Below are positions 33,923 to 44,084 of a stretch of DNA of 64,000 nt, one piece after another. Each line of letters begins with the position of its first letter. Position 1 is the first letter of the stretch. Origin of the DNA: Pedobacter mendelii (GTDB taxonomy: Bacteria; Bacteroidota; Bacteroidia; Sphingobacteriales; Sphingobacteriaceae); contig NZ_BMDJ01000005.1 of NCBI RefSeq assembly GCF_014635725.1, positions 124,001 through 188,000 of the forward strand, given 5' to 3'. Below the pieces are notes generated by a model. That model had not been told where the DNA came from, ran no database searches, and was given only the letters and a program-made list of their open reading frames with translations. The position numbers and the translations under genes are program-made.

Positions 33923-34345
33923 ATGAAAATACAAATTATAAATGGCCCGAATTTAAATCTTTTAGGTGTCCGTGAACCTTCAATTTATGGAAATACAAGC
34001 ATTGAAGATTATATTAAAACATTAAAAGAAATTTATACAATTGTAGATTTAGATTATTTTCAAAGTAATATTGAAGGTGAGTTAATAAATAAACTTCATG
34101 AAGTTGGTTTCAGTTACGATGGAATTATACTAAATGCTGGCGGTTACACACATACATCTGTAGCCATTGCAGATGCTATTGCAGCTATAAAAACACCTGT
34201 TATTGAAGTACATATTTCTAATATTTACGCAAGAGAAGAGTATCGCCACGTTTCGTTAACAGGGAAAAATTGCAAGGGAGTTTTAACCGGATTTGGTATT
34301 AACGGTTATAGATTAGCTATAGAAAGTTTACTTATAAATGCTTAA
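33923..34345 (+). CDS. aroQ: 3-dehydroquinate dehydratase, type II
   Basis: AroQ catalyses the third step of the shikimate pathway. The 140-residue length is typical of the type II dodecameric enzyme. INGPNLNLLGVREPSIYG is the N-terminal signature including the catalytic Tyr, followed by YDGIILNAGGYTHTSVAIADA, PVIEVHISNIYAREEYRHVS with the catalytic His, and KGVLTGFGINGYRLAI. It is separated by three bases from the following thioredoxin-like gene. Confidence 0.95.
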   Translation: MKIQIINGPNLNLLGVREPSIYGNTSIEDYIKTLKEIYTIVDLDYFQSNIEGELINKLHEVGFSYDGIILNAGGYTHTSVAIADAIAAIKTPVIEVHISNIYAREEYRHVSLTGKNCKGVLTGFGINGYRLAIESLLINA

Positions 34346-34348
34346 AAA

Positions 34349-35074
34349 ATGATAAAAACAGCGCTCTTTATTCTACTATCTTTCTTTTCGCAGGTAGTGT
34401 TTTCACAATCATCTAACACTCAAAATCGAGCTATGCTTGATGAAAAATCTATTGTAAGAGGTGAGGATGGGATGGTTTATCCGCATGAGGTATGGAAAAA
34501 GCTTTTACAAACGGGAAAGTTTTCGATAAAAAGCAGAAACACAAAAACAGAAAACGGGCAACAGGAATGGGTTATTTATGAGCTTACTGCAGAACATCGT
34601 AAAGCATTAATGGAAAGAATGCCTAAACCCATGCAAAGTGATTCTTTTATCGCCGGCGAAAAATTTGATGGCTTCAAAACTTCTGATATAAATGGCAATA
34701 AGTTTGATTTAAAAAATACCGACGGAAAAATTATCGTTTTAAACTTTTGGTTTATTAATTGTCCACCTTGTAAAGCCGAAATTCCTGAGTTAAACGAATT
34801 AACTGAGGCTTATAAAGAAAATAATAATGTTATTTTCATTGCCATCGCTTTAGATGATCGCTACGATTTAAAAGATTTTTTAAAAACAACACCTTTCAAT
34901 TATAATATTGTAAATAGTGGAAGATCTTTCGCAGAAAGATATGGTGTTAAAAGTTACCCAACTCATGTTGTAATTGATAAAACTGGTACAATAAAATTCA
35001 GCACCCTTGGTTTAGCCACTAATACAATCGCTTGGATCAAAAAATCGATAGATGAATCTTTAGCTTCAAACTAA
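34349..35074 (+). CDS. TlpA-type thioredoxin, exported
   Basis: The 241-residue protein has a signal peptide ending near VVFSQ, a poorly conserved region to about residue 100, and a thioredoxin domain with active site CPPC (Cys138, Cys141) in WFINCPPCKAEIPELNEL. The later SYPTHVVID carries the cis-Pro. Such proteins reduce periplasmic disulfides, often for cytochrome c maturation. Coupling to aroQ is probably only transcriptional. Its stop overlaps the convergent glycosyltransferase gene by four bases. Confidence 0.9.
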   Translation: MIKTALFILLSFFSQVVFSQSSNTQNRAMLDEKSIVRGEDGMVYPHEVWKKLLQTGKFSIKSRNTKTENGQQEWVIYELTAEHRKALMERMPKPMQSDSFIAGEKFDGFKTSDINGNKFDLKNTDGKIIVLNFWFINCPPCKAEIPELNELTEAYKENNNVIFIAIALDDRYDLKDFLKTTPFNYNIVNSGRSFAERYGVKSYPTHVVIDKTGTIKFSTLGLATNTIAWIKKSIDESLASN

Positions 35075-36081
35075 AGGTTTGAAAAGAATTTAACTTTCTT
35101 TATAAAAAACGCCCAAACCACACTATTCTTGTAAACACCTTTATGCATAGAATATGGCTTTTGATATTTATTTCTTTTTTTCGCTGTTTTCGCTAAATCT
35201 TTAATAAAATGCCAATGGCCTTTACTTACCGCAAGTGTAAACTTAGGTTTTCCTGATAATAAAAAGTGCCACCATGCAATAAAATCAATAAGCATTCTAA
35301 CCGTAATCCTGAGAATTGCGTCGCCGGCAGGTAAGTTTTTTTGCATGATTATTAGGTTATTCCTAAAGTTTAAATACGTTTTGAAAGGATTTTCTGTTTG
35401 AAGCGTTCCGCCGCCAACGTGGTAAACTTCTGAATCAGAACAGTAAACTACTTTGTAATCTAAATTTTTTAATCTCCAACATAAGTCTATCTCTTCCATG
35501 TGTGCAAATAGATCGGCATCTAAACCACCTATTTCCTTCCAGTATTTGCTTTTTATAAAAAATGCAGCACCACTTGCCCAAAAAACCTCCTCAGTTTCAT
35601 TATATTGATCAGTATCTACTTCGTAAACATTAAATAAGCGTCCGCGGCAGAAAGGGTAGGCGTAAATATCTAAAAAGCCACCCGCAGCACCAGCATATTC
35701 AAATTGATTTTTATTTAGCTGCCATTTAATTTTAGGTTGTGCCGCCGCGATTTTATCATCGCTTTGCATTAAGTAGATAACTGGTTTTATCCAGTTTGGT
35801 GTAACTTCAACATCAGAGTTAAGAAGAATAAAATAATCAGCTTCAACACGTTCTAAAATTTTGTTATAACCACCAGCAAAGCCATAATTTGTATCATTTT
35901 TTAAAATTTTAACTGTTGGAAAGTTTAATTCGATAAAATTCACAGAATCATCGGTAGAGCCATTATCTCCTACAACAACTTGCAGATTGTCATATTCAGA
36001 CAGTAATACTCCAGGCAAAAATTGTTTAAGAAATGATTTTCCGTTCCAGTTTAAAATTACAACCGCTACTGATGGGCTCAT
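35071..36081 (-). CDS. Glycosyltransferase family 2
   Basis: The 336-residue GT-A enzyme transfers a sugar from a nucleotide donor. VAVVILNWNGKSFL opens the domain, VVGDNGSTDDSV carries the donor site, ILLNSDVEVTPNW holds the DxD-like metal site, and AHMEEIDLCWRLK the catalytic acid region. The C-terminal part has hydrophobic and basic helices that suggest membrane association. It overlaps the acyltransferase gene upstream by four bases (ATGA), so a role in lipid-linked or envelope glycan assembly is likely. Confidence 0.9.
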   Translation of the reverse strand: MSPSVAVVILNWNGKSFLKQFLPGVLLSEYDNLQVVVGDNGSTDDSVNFIELNFPTVKILKNDTNYGFAGGYNKILERVEADYFILLNSDVEVTPNWIKPVIYLMQSDDKIAAAQPKIKWQLNKNQFEYAGAAGGFLDIYAYPFCRGRLFNVYEVDTDQYNETEEVFWASGAAFFIKSKYWKEIGGLDADLFAHMEEIDLCWRLKNLDYKVVYCSDSEVYHVGGGTLQTENPFKTYLNFRNNLIIMQKNLPAGDAILRITVRMLIDFIAWWHFLLSGKPKFTLAVSKGHWHFIKDLAKTAKKRNKYQKPYSMHKGVYKNSVVWAFFIKKVKFFSNL

Positions 36082-36962
36082 GTATTATTTAATTCAGGTT
36101 TAAATTTCCAGCGTTTATGGCTCCAAAGCCAAAATTCGGGTTTATCTTTAATTATTTTTTCTAAGTACTCAAAATGTAAACTGGTAATCTCTCCATCAAC
36201 AGTAAGTGATGGATTTGAGCACATCGGCAAAACTTCCACATTATAATAACCCATTTTTACTGGAGTTACTTTAAAATAATAAATCGGTCGGTTAGTAGCC
36301 TTGGCAATTTTTTCAACTCCTAATAAAGCAGCAGTTGGTTGATTTAAAAAGTTTACAAAATGTTTGTATTCTGAAACAACCGGCGATTGGTCGCTAGCAA
36401 AGCATAGCAAACTTGGCTCATTTTTGTATGTAGCTATAGCTCTTAAAGTTTGCTTCATCGCCACAAAAATATTCCCATATTTTGTACGGAATTTATTAAA
36501 CCAGGCCTCAAAAATTTTATTATTTATTGGTTTAAAAATAACGATTGTTTCTCCTGTTAGGTTTAAACCTAAAGCTAATGTTCCTAATTCCCAATTTCCA
36601 TAATGCCCCGTACAAGCTAAAACACTTTCACCCTTTTCAAAGTGTTTTTCAATTTGCTCTAAGCCTGCAAATTTAACTCTTTTTAGGGTTTCGGCCTTTG
36701 TAATTGTAGTTAACTCTATAATTTCGAAAACCAACTGAGCCAAATATTTGAAATATTTTTTCTCAATACTTATAATTTCTAATGCAGATTTCTCAGGAAA
36801 GGAATTGATTAGGTTTGACCTTACTATTTTTTTTCTGTAACCAATTACGTAATAAAGGAGATAATATAGTAATCTTGCAAAAAAGAACAATACCCAAAGA
36901 GGAAGCAAAGATATTAGGTATAAAAAAAATACGCCAACATGCGCAATCACTCTTTTAATCAT
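36078..36962 (-). CDS. Lysophospholipid / lipid A acyltransferase, LpxL-HtrB family
   Basis: The start at 36962 (MIKRVIAHVGVFFLYLI) follows the family, giving 294 residues; the longer frame adds a Cys-containing, unlikely extension. A membrane anchor at the N-terminus precedes the acyltransferase motif ACTGHYGNWELG, with the family's HxxxxE pair, and later FASDQSP. In Gram-negatives such enzymes add secondary acyl chains to lipid A, but Bacteroidota homologues may act on other lipids. It is coupled to the glycosyltransferase gene by a four-base overlap. Confidence 0.9.
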   Translation of the reverse strand: MIKRVIAHVGVFFLYLISLLPLWVLFFFARLLYYLLYYVIGYRKKIVRSNLINSFPEKSALEIISIEKKYFKYLAQLVFEIIELTTITKAETLKRVKFAGLEQIEKHFEKGESVLACTGHYGNWELGTLALGLNLTGETIVIFKPINNKIFEAWFNKFRTKYGNIFVAMKQTLRAIATYKNEPSLLCFASDQSPVVSEYKHFVNFLNQPTAALLGVEKIAKATNRPIYYFKVTPVKMGYYNVEVLPMCSNPSLTVDGEITSLHFEYLEKIIKDKPEFWLWSHKRWKFKPELNNT

Positions 36963-37001
36963 TAATTTTAAAACGTTTGAACTACAAACATATATTTTCA
37001 A

Positions 37002-37613
37002 ATGCAAAATACCGCTATACTTCCTTTATTTTATCTACCACCTGTAAGCTATTTTACTAAAATTCAAGAACTTACCCAAGAATTTTTAATTGAGAAATTC
37101 GAGCATTTCCCCAAGCAAACTTATCGCAATAGGGCAACTATATATTCTCCTAACGGAAAATTAGATATTACTGTTCCGATATTAAAGGGTTCGAAAATGA
37201 GAATACCATTAAAGGATGTTAGAATTAGTTATGATTTTAATTGGCAGCGCCTGCATTGGTTAAGCCTTGAAAGTTGTTACAGAAGCTCTGCTTATTTTGA
37301 ATTTTATGAAGATGAGCTGTCTATTTTTTACAAAAAAAAATTCAATTTCCTTTTTGATTATAATTTGGAACTGGTTCAATGGCTAACAAAAAAATTGAAA
37401 CTAAGTGTTGATTACAAATTCACATCAGAATACATTGATGATTTAGAGCCTGGCTTAGACTATCGTGAGATGATGAGTCCAAAGAAAAATGATGATTATA
37501 TAAATAATAAGCCTTATTATCAGGTTTTTGAAGACAGACATCAATTTATGCCGAATTTAAGCATTGTTGATTTATTATTTAATCAAGGTCCGCAGGCCCG
37601 ATTATACCTTTAA
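37002..37613 (+). CDS. WbqC family protein
   Basis: WbqC-like proteins occur in surface polysaccharide clusters and may be sugar-modifying enzymes; the activity is not well defined. The 203-residue product has LPLFYLPPVSYFTKI at the N-terminus, NRATIYSPNGKLDITVPI, KGSKMRIPLKDVRI and the conserved WQRLHWLSLESCYRSSAYFEFYED. No signal or membrane segment is seen. It diverges from the acyltransferase gene and leads into corA with a three-base gap. Confidence 0.88.
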   Translation: MQNTAILPLFYLPPVSYFTKIQELTQEFLIEKFEHFPKQTYRNRATIYSPNGKLDITVPILKGSKMRIPLKDVRISYDFNWQRLHWLSLESCYRSSAYFEFYEDELSIFYKKKFNFLFDYNLELVQWLTKKLKLSVDYKFTSEYIDDLEPGLDYREMMSPKKNDDYINNKPYYQVFEDRHQFMPNLSIVDLLFNQGPQARLYL

Positions 37614-37616
37614 ATT

Positions 37617-38738
37617 ATGGCAAAGAATAAACCTAGAAACCGACATAAGCATTATAACGTTCCAGAACCTGGCACAAGTCCGGGATCGTATTCAATTGAT
37701 AAGGATGCATTAAGACCCAAAATTACACTTCATACCTACAACGAAAAAACACATAAAAAAGAGGAGCTGAAAGACATAAATAACATTGATAAACTAACAG
37801 AAAACCAAGATTTTAACTACTGGTTTGATATAAAAGGATTAGCTGACTCAAGCATTTTTGAAACACTATATTCGAAATTAAACATTAGTAAATTAGTTTT
37901 AGAAGATATTACCAGCTCTTATCAACGCCCAAAACTTGATGAATATGATGGCGATAAATATGTTTTCGCAGTAAGTAGACATTTATACCTTAATGAGGAT
38001 AAAGATTTGTGTAATGAGCAGATTTCTTTTGTATTGACTTCAAAATGTTTAATAACTTTTCAGGAAAATTATGATGATTGCTTTAATCCTGTAAGAAAAA
38101 GATTAGAAGTTGGTAAAGGAAATATAAGAATTGGAGGTTCCAGCTATTTAATGTATGCAATAATGGATGTTATTATTGATAATTATTTCTCTTTGTTAAA
38201 TCATTGGGGTGAAGAATTAGATTCTATTGAAGATCGTTTATTTGATAAACCAGATAAGCGAATTATGTACGACACTCAGGCAATTAAGCGCTCGTTAATA
38301 ACAATTAGAAAAGTAACTTGGCCCGAACGGGATAAACTGAATGATATTTTAAGGAGTGATAGCAATTTAATTACAGATTTAACCAAAACCTATATTAAAG
38401 ATGCTTACGACCATTGCATTCAAATAATCGATTTTATAGAATCATTAAAGGAAATTGCTTCAGCAAATATCGATATGAATCTTTCAATCATCAGCAACAG
38501 GATGAATGAAATTATGAAGGTTTTAACCATTATATCATCCATATTTATTCCCTTAACTTTTATTGCTGGTATTTATGGAATGAATTTTAGTCGTGAAGAC
38601 CCAGTAACCGGAAAAATTTTGAAAGATAACATGCCCGAATTATATGCCGAACATGGTTATTTATATACTTGGTTAGTGATGTTAGTTATTGCAATATTTC
38701 AGATAATTTACTTTTGGAGAAGGGGTTGGTTTAAATAA
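37617..38738 (+). CDS. corA: CorA-type magnesium/cobalt transporter
   Basis: The 373-residue protein has a long cytoplasmic domain and two C-terminal membrane helices joined by the diagnostic YGMNF (GMN motif) at the pore. The loop after GMN contains acidic residues and the second helix ends in WRRGWFK. The first 50 residues are basic and variable. It should import Mg2+ as a pentamer. It is followed after about 75 bases by mgtE, giving two unrelated magnesium channels side by side. Confidence 0.93.
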   Translation: MAKNKPRNRHKHYNVPEPGTSPGSYSIDKDALRPKITLHTYNEKTHKKEELKDINNIDKLTENQDFNYWFDIKGLADSSIFETLYSKLNISKLVLEDITSSYQRPKLDEYDGDKYVFAVSRHLYLNEDKDLCNEQISFVLTSKCLITFQENYDDCFNPVRKRLEVGKGNIRIGGSSYLMYAIMDVIIDNYFSLLNHWGEELDSIEDRLFDKPDKRIMYDTQAIKRSLITIRKVTWPERDKLNDILRSDSNLITDLTKTYIKDAYDHCIQIIDFIESLKEIASANIDMNLSIISNRMNEIMKVLTIISSIFIPLTFIAGIYGMNFSREDPVTGKILKDNMPELYAEHGYLYTWLVMLVIAIFQIIYFWRRGWFK

Positions 38739-38814
38739 GATATTTTCTTCTCGCAAAATTTAAATTTTTAACATTAAAATAGCATACTTTACCTATTTTA
38801 GGAGCTTTAGCATT

Positions 38815-40167
38815 ATGCAATCATCATTCGAAATAGATAAAAGCGATGTACTCAAGGTTAAAAACGCAGTTTTAGCCGGTGATGAAACTTTAAAAACAGT
38901 TTTAAAGGATTATCATGCTTCAGAAATTGCCATTTTATTCGAACGTTTAGATAAATCGGAGCAACAGCATATCATCAATTTATTGCCGGCAGAAATTGCT
39001 TCGGAGATTATCTCTGAAATGGATGAAGAATCTCATCCTGAAGATTTACTCTTCAAGCTTCATCCTGATAAACGTACCGAAATTGTTGAAGAACTTGATT
39101 ACGATGATGCAACAGATATTATTTCCCAATTAGAAGATCATGAGCAGAAAGAAATTCTAGAAGATCTTAATGAAGAAGATGCATCAAACATCCGTAACTT
39201 ACTAACATACGACGAGAAAACTGCCGGTGGTTTGATGAATACGGACCTTATCTGCGTAAACATTAACCTTACTAAAAAAGATGCAATAGATGAAATTATT
39301 CGCCAAAGCGAAGAAATGGAAGAGTTTTACACCATTTACGTGGTTGATGATAATGAAGTTTTCAAAGGTATTGTTTCATTAAAAGACATTATTAAAGCAA
39401 AGCATAATGCACAAATAACAGAATTGGTTAAAATTGATGCCGTTTATGTTCATCCGGATACCGACCAAGAAGAGGTTGCTAATTTGATTTCGCAATATAA
39501 TTTAACTAGTATTCCGGTAATTGATGAACATCAAAAATTACTTGGACGCGTAACTTTTGATGATGTTATTGATGTAATGGAAGCTGAAAGTACAGAAGAT
39601 ATTTTAAAAATATCAGGTGTATCAGAAGATGAGGAATTAAGCGGTAATTGGGTCGAAGCTGTAAAATCTCGCTTGCCGTGGCTGGTTATTAATTTAGGAA
39701 CCGCATTTTTAGCCTCATCAGTTGTTCGTTATTTCGACCCAACCATAAAACTAATTCCTTCGCTTGCAGCCTACATGACAATAATTGCCGGGATGGGAGG
39801 GAATGCTGCAACTCAGGCTTTAGCGGTAACTGTTCGTCGTATATCACTTTATGATTTATCTGATAAACAATCTTATAGAACGGTTTTAAAAGAATTTACA
39901 GTTGGCTTAATCAATGGTGCTGCAAATGGATTAATTGTATTTCTTTTCGCATATTTTTTTGATGGCAACCCAATGTTAGGCTTAGTTATCTTCCTGGCCA
40001 TGACGGGTAATTTGGTGATTGCAGGTATAACAGGAGCCGGAATTCCGCTAATTTTGAAGCGTGTTGGTATAGATCCTGCCATTGCTTCATCTATAATTAT
40101 TACTACTTTTACGGATGTTTTTGGCTTTATGCTTATTTTAGGCTTGGCCAGTAAACTTTTACTATGA
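38815..40167 (+). CDS. mgtE: MgtE magnesium transporter
   Basis: MgtE is a Mg2+-gated channel. The 450-residue protein has the acidic superhelical N domain (IALFERLDKSEQQHIINLL), two CBS domains (about 130-255, with FYTIYVVDDNEVFKGIVSL and TSIPVIDEHQKLLGRVT) and five membrane helices. The pore motif GMGGNAATQALAVTVR is present. Regulation by intracellular Mg2+ through the N and CBS domains is expected for the family. It lies directly after corA in the same direction. Confidence 0.95.
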   Translation: MQSSFEIDKSDVLKVKNAVLAGDETLKTVLKDYHASEIAILFERLDKSEQQHIINLLPAEIASEIISEMDEESHPEDLLFKLHPDKRTEIVEELDYDDATDIISQLEDHEQKEILEDLNEEDASNIRNLLTYDEKTAGGLMNTDLICVNINLTKKDAIDEIIRQSEEMEEFYTIYVVDDNEVFKGIVSLKDIIKAKHNAQITELVKIDAVYVHPDTDQEEVANLISQYNLTSIPVIDEHQKLLGRVTFDDVIDVMEAESTEDILKISGVSEDEELSGNWVEAVKSRLPWLVINLGTAFLASSVVRYFDPTIKLIPSLAAYMTIIAGMGGNAATQALAVTVRRISLYDLSDKQSYRTVLKEFTVGLINGAANGLIVFLFAYFFDGNPMLGLVIFLAMTGNLVIAGITGAGIPLILKRVGIDPAIASSIIITTFTDVFGFMLILGLASKLLL

Positions 40168-40274
40168 TAATTGGTGTTGATATTGATTTAAGTATTTTTA
40201 GGTTGCTTAATCAATTGCGAATTATAAAAATATAACCATGTTAAACCTTATATCCAAAAAATCCTGACCCGACA

Positions 40275-41279
40275 ATGCAAACTACCAGACACGATTGGAG
40301 CAAAGAAGAAATATTAGAAATTTATAACAGACCATTTTTAGATTTGGTTTATGAAGCCGCCAGCATACACAGAGCAAATAAAGATTACAATGAAGTACAA
40401 GTAAGTTCATTAATCTCCATTAAAACTGGTGGTTGCGCAGAAGACTGTTCTTATTGTCCGCAAGCAGCACGATACCATACAGAATTGGAAGTACAGCCTT
40501 TGATGCAGGTAAGCCAAGTTGTTAACGCCGCAGTTAAGGCGAAAGAGGGTGGAGCATCTCGCCTTTGTATGGGTGCAGCATGGAGAGAAGTACGCGACAA
40601 CCGCGATTTTGACCGCGTAATAGAAATGGTTAAAGCCGTTAATGATATGGATATGGAAGTCTGCTGTACTTTAGGTATGCTTACTGAAAACCAGGCGCAA
40701 CGCTTAGCAGATGCAGGTTTATATGCTTATAACCATAATATAGATACATCAGAAGATGATTATAAACGAATTATTTCTACCCGTACTTATGATGATAGGT
40801 TAAATACGATTAAAAATGTTCGCAAAGCAAAATTAACCGTTTGCAGTGGTGGCATTATTGGATTGGGTGAAACTGTAGAAGATAGAGTTTCGATGTTACA
40901 AACGCTATCTAATATGGAAAAACACCCTGAATCCGTTCCTGTAAATGCTTTGGTGCCTGTTAAAGGCACACCATTAGAAAATCAACCGAGAGTACCAATT
41001 TGGGATATGGTAAGAATGATCGCTACAGCTCGTATTGTAATGCCAAACTCCGTTGTACGTTTATCTGCTGGAAGAAATGAAATGAGCACTTTAGAGCAAG
41101 CTTTTTGTTTTATGGCTGGAGCAAGTTCTATTTTTGCTGGCGATAAATTATTAACTACGCCAAATCCTGCATTTGTAGATGATATGGCAATGTTTGAATT
41201 ACTAGGTTTAAAGACTCGTGATGCTTTCAAAAATGGCAGACCAGAAAATACAAAAGTTACACACGAGGAAATTGTTTAA
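40275..41279 (+). CDS. bioB: Biotin synthase
   Basis: BioB inserts sulfur into dethiobiotin using radical SAM chemistry. The 334-residue protein has the radical-SAM cluster CAEDCSYC (Cys54, 58, 61), a conserved YNHNIDTS strand, the second-cluster Cys and Arg region, and RLSAGRNEM, which holds the [2Fe-2S] Arg. Length is standard. No other bio gene is in the window, so the pathway is dispersed. A strong bidirectional terminator follows. Confidence 0.95.
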   Translation: MQTTRHDWSKEEILEIYNRPFLDLVYEAASIHRANKDYNEVQVSSLISIKTGGCAEDCSYCPQAARYHTELEVQPLMQVSQVVNAAVKAKEGGASRLCMGAAWREVRDNRDFDRVIEMVKAVNDMDMEVCCTLGMLTENQAQRLADAGLYAYNHNIDTSEDDYKRIISTRTYDDRLNTIKNVRKAKLTVCSGGIIGLGETVEDRVSMLQTLSNMEKHPESVPVNALVPVKGTPLENQPRVPIWDMVRMIATARIVMPNSVVRLSAGRNEMSTLEQAFCFMAGASSIFAGDKLLTTPNPAFVDDMAMFELLGLKTRDAFKNGRPENTKVTHEEIV

Positions 41280-41297
41280 TTAAATTATAATCTAAAA

Positions 41298-41329
41298 AAA
41301 GCCGTCGCATTGAATTATGCGGCGGCTTT
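41298..41329. terminator. Bidirectional intrinsic terminator between bioB and ohr
   Basis: A 13-bp stem (AAAGCCGTCGCAT with ATGCGGCGGCTTT, one G-T wobble) with a 6-base loop is bounded by an A run on the left and a T-rich run on the right, so it can end both convergent transcripts. Confidence 0.88.
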
Positions 41330-41347
41330 CTTTATTAATTTACAATT

Positions 41348-41758
41348 TTAAATTGCAGTAATTCTCACTTCAATATTACCACGTGTAGCTTTAGAATAAG
41401 GACAAGCTTTGTGGGCTTTTTCAGCTAATGCCTGAGCCTCTTCATGCGAAATCCCTGGAATATGTACATCCAAATCTGCAGAGAGTACAAAAGCATTACC
41501 ATCTTTGTTAAATGAAACCAACACATTTACAGTTGCTTCACTGATATCAACACCTTCTCGCTCAGCAACAGAACCCAAAGCACCTAAATAACATGGTCCC
41601 CAGGCAGCTGCAAATAGTTGTTCAGGGTTAGTTGCACCACCTTGACCATCTAATTCTTTCGGTCTTCTTACTTCAAATTCAAGTTGGCCATCACTTGATT
41701 TTATATGACCATCTCTTCCTCCTGTTGCTGTTACTTCAGCAGTATATAGCTTTTCCAT
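41348..41758 (-). CDS. ohr: Organic hydroperoxide resistance protein, OsmC/Ohr family
   Basis: Ohr reduces organic hydroperoxides with two cysteines. The 136-residue protein has both: Cys56 in AAAWGPCYLGAL and Cys119 in HKACPYSKATRGN. The N-terminal LYTAEVTATGGRDGHIKSSDG and the Arg-containing loop are typical of Ohr rather than OsmC. It is monocistronic. An OhrR binding site was not recognised upstream. Confidence 0.93.
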   Translation of the reverse strand: MEKLYTAEVTATGGRDGHIKSSDGQLEFEVRRPKELDGQGGATNPEQLFAAAWGPCYLGALGSVAEREGVDISEATVNVLVSFNKDGNAFVLSADLDVHIPGISHEEAQALAEKAHKACPYSKATRGNIEVRITAI

Positions 41759-41846
41759 AATATATTTTTATTGTAGTATTGATTAACAATCATCAACCTC
41801 CATTGTTTGTTAGATAATTTTAGAAAGCTTTACCATAGATTAAAAG

Positions 41847-41949
41847 AGCTGGCAAAAACTAAATTTTAATCTTAACAGATAGTACGAAATACAGGATAGA
41901 AGATATCTTTGCAGCTGGCAAAAACTAAATTTTAATCTTAACAGATAGT
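41847..41949. repeat. 37-bp direct repeat copying the 3' end of the FUSC gene
   Basis: 41847-41883 and 41913-41949 are identical over 37 bases. The second copy contains the stop codon and last codons of the 41925-44084 gene; the first lies beyond it. Between them a sequence on the plus strand, TATCTTTG at 41904-41911, fits a -7 promoter element. The duplication probably arose by local slippage or repair. Confidence 0.85.
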
Positions 41950-44084
41950 TTATATAAATCGTAGGCAACTTTTTGAATCAAATCAAACTGTTCAGGAACT
42001 AAATCTTCGCCAGATTTAATATTTAGAGAATTGTCATTCAATCTTATAAGAGGAACATTTTCAACCGTATTTTGTCCTTTTTCAAGATTATTGATACAGG
42101 TATCTAATAAATAGATGGTATTATTTGCAATTGGCTTTAACGCATCGAAGTTTTCAAAGTGAAAATCGTGCTCCTTATTATAAAGCGAAAGTGTTGCAAT
42201 GTATGATGAACTAAGGTGACTTAAAGCTGTAAACTGATGAACCTCCTTAATAAATAATTGCTTACTTTTAGGTTCTGAAAACATTCTCTGAAACAAAGAG
42301 GCTAAATTGGCTGTACTTACATACACTTCTTTTCTAGCCAGTTTATAATCCGTCCTATTATAATTTTTTTCAAAATAGAGCTTTACAACCTGTTCGAAAT
42401 AAGCTTTATTAGACCTTAAAATATTAATCATCGCCTCTTTAAGTTTTTCATGCTCCCAAGTAGGAAATAATGAATAACTAGCCAAAAGTGCAATTCCAGA
42501 ACCTATAAATGTATCATAAATTCTTTCTCTCGCCAATGCTAATGAACCCATTCCTAAGAAATCAAAAAGAATTAAAATATAAGGTGTCATAAAAAGAACA
42601 CTCACCACATAATTTTTCCTTTGAAAACTATAACATCCAATCATACAAATTAGCAAAATTACAAATAGTGTATTCCTATCATGAACATAAGTTAAAACGC
42701 CCATTCCAATAAATGCACCAACAGTTGTTCCTATTAACCGTTGATAATTTCTCTGTTTTGTAAGGCTGAAACCCGGTTTAGAAATTACGAGGATAGTTAG
42801 TAATATCCAATAGCTATGAGAGAAATTCAGTAGCTGAGAAACAACAAATCCTAAAACCATTACCACAGTTACCCTTAGAGAATGCCTGAATGTTGATGAG
42901 CTATACGTTAAGTTTTCGGTAAAAAGATTAAAATCGAACTTTTGGCGAGTAATAAATTTTTCCGTGTCAACTTCTGCTTTACGGATGTCTTTACTACTCC
43001 TAAGCTTAAAATAACTATTTATCGTCTTTACCCTACCAAGTATATTTTCGATATTAACTTCTATATTCTTTAATGCTATAATACCTGAAGTGCTAAATTG
43101 CTGTTTATCGTTGTTTTTCTCAAAGTTATTTATCTTAATTTTTAATCTTTCAATTTCAATCAATAATCTTTTCGAAACTACTGGTGTACCACCACTTTTA
43201 AGCGCAAATGCAATATCATCTAATGCGTAAGAAATGCGTTTAATTGCCATTTCGTAATCCGGCAAAATGCCTGCCGTATCAAATTGCTCATGCAGCTGTT
43301 TGTAATTGTAATAAGTAGACATAACTTGTTCAAACAAATCGACCATATCGACAAAAACGAGCATTAAAAATCTACCTTCAGGCGTGGAATCTCTTATAAT
43401 TTCGCGGGTTTTGAATAGTAATTCCCTTACCGCATCTTGCTTCTCGTGTACAGAAACCTGCAATTGAAGTAAATCAGCATAAGTTTTATCATAATTATTA
43501 TTTCTGTGATAAAACTTTGCTTTTTCTCTTAAAAACTCAGCAACTTCCAAAATGGAATCACTTAAAGATTGTTGCACCAGGCGAAAGGGGCGTAGCCGAT
43601 AAACAAAATAGCTCAATCCTGTGTACCATAAACTTCCGGCTAAAACCATCAATGAATGGATAAGAACCTCCTGCCATGGTCTTATATCATCAATACTCAA
43701 AACCATAATCAATAGGGTTGCAGTACCAATTGCTGCTGCTCTTACTCCATAAATGTAAAACATAGAGAAAATGAAGCTGGAAATAGCTAATAAAAATCCA
43801 ATGAAATAATGGCTTTTATTAGTTAAACCTGTGATGATAGAAAAAACAAAAATTAACCCCGTAGTAACTAACATCGCATTTCTACGGTGAACCATTGGCC
43901 CCGGACTATCTACAACGCTTACGCATAAAGCACCGAGAGATAAAGTCATCCCGTATTTAAGCATTCCAAACTGTGCAAGTATTAAAGATGGAAGCAAAAC
44001 CCCAACAGTAATACGTAAGCCATCAGCAAAGTATGTACTAAGTAAAAAATCCTGAACACTTCTTATGGGTTGCCTTATTTGCAT
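41925..44084 (-). CDS. FUSC / YccS-like inner-membrane protein
   Basis: The 719-residue protein has the FUSC superfamily architecture: about six membrane helices at the N-terminus (residues 20-160), a long soluble helical domain, a second group of helices (about 400-530) and a C-terminal soluble domain. RQPIRSVQDFLLSTYFADGLRITVGVLLP opens the first set in residues 4-32. Members of this group resemble aromatic-acid or fusaric-acid efflux subunits, but the substrate is unknown. It is monocistronic, and its last codons are duplicated downstream. Confidence 0.85.
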   Translation of the reverse strand: MQIRQPIRSVQDFLLSTYFADGLRITVGVLLPSLILAQFGMLKYGMTLSLGALCVSVVDSPGPMVHRRNAMLVTTGLIFVFSIITGLTNKSHYFIGFLLAISSFIFSMFYIYGVRAAAIGTATLLIMVLSIDDIRPWQEVLIHSLMVLAGSLWYTGLSYFVYRLRPFRLVQQSLSDSILEVAEFLREKAKFYHRNNNYDKTYADLLQLQVSVHEKQDAVRELLFKTREIIRDSTPEGRFLMLVFVDMVDLFEQVMSTYYNYKQLHEQFDTAGILPDYEMAIKRISYALDDIAFALKSGGTPVVSKRLLIEIERLKIKINNFEKNNDKQQFSTSGIIALKNIEVNIENILGRVKTINSYFKLRSSKDIRKAEVDTEKFITRQKFDFNLFTENLTYSSSTFRHSLRVTVVMVLGFVVSQLLNFSHSYWILLTILVISKPGFSLTKQRNYQRLIGTTVGAFIGMGVLTYVHDRNTLFVILLICMIGCYSFQRKNYVVSVLFMTPYILILFDFLGMGSLALARERIYDTFIGSGIALLASYSLFPTWEHEKLKEAMINILRSNKAYFEQVVKLYFEKNYNRTDYKLARKEVYVSTANLASLFQRMFSEPKSKQLFIKEVHQFTALSHLSSSYIATLSLYNKEHDFHFENFDALKPIANNTIYLLDTCINNLEKGQNTVENVPLIRLNDNSLNIKSGEDLVPEQFDLIQKVAYDLYKLSVKIKI

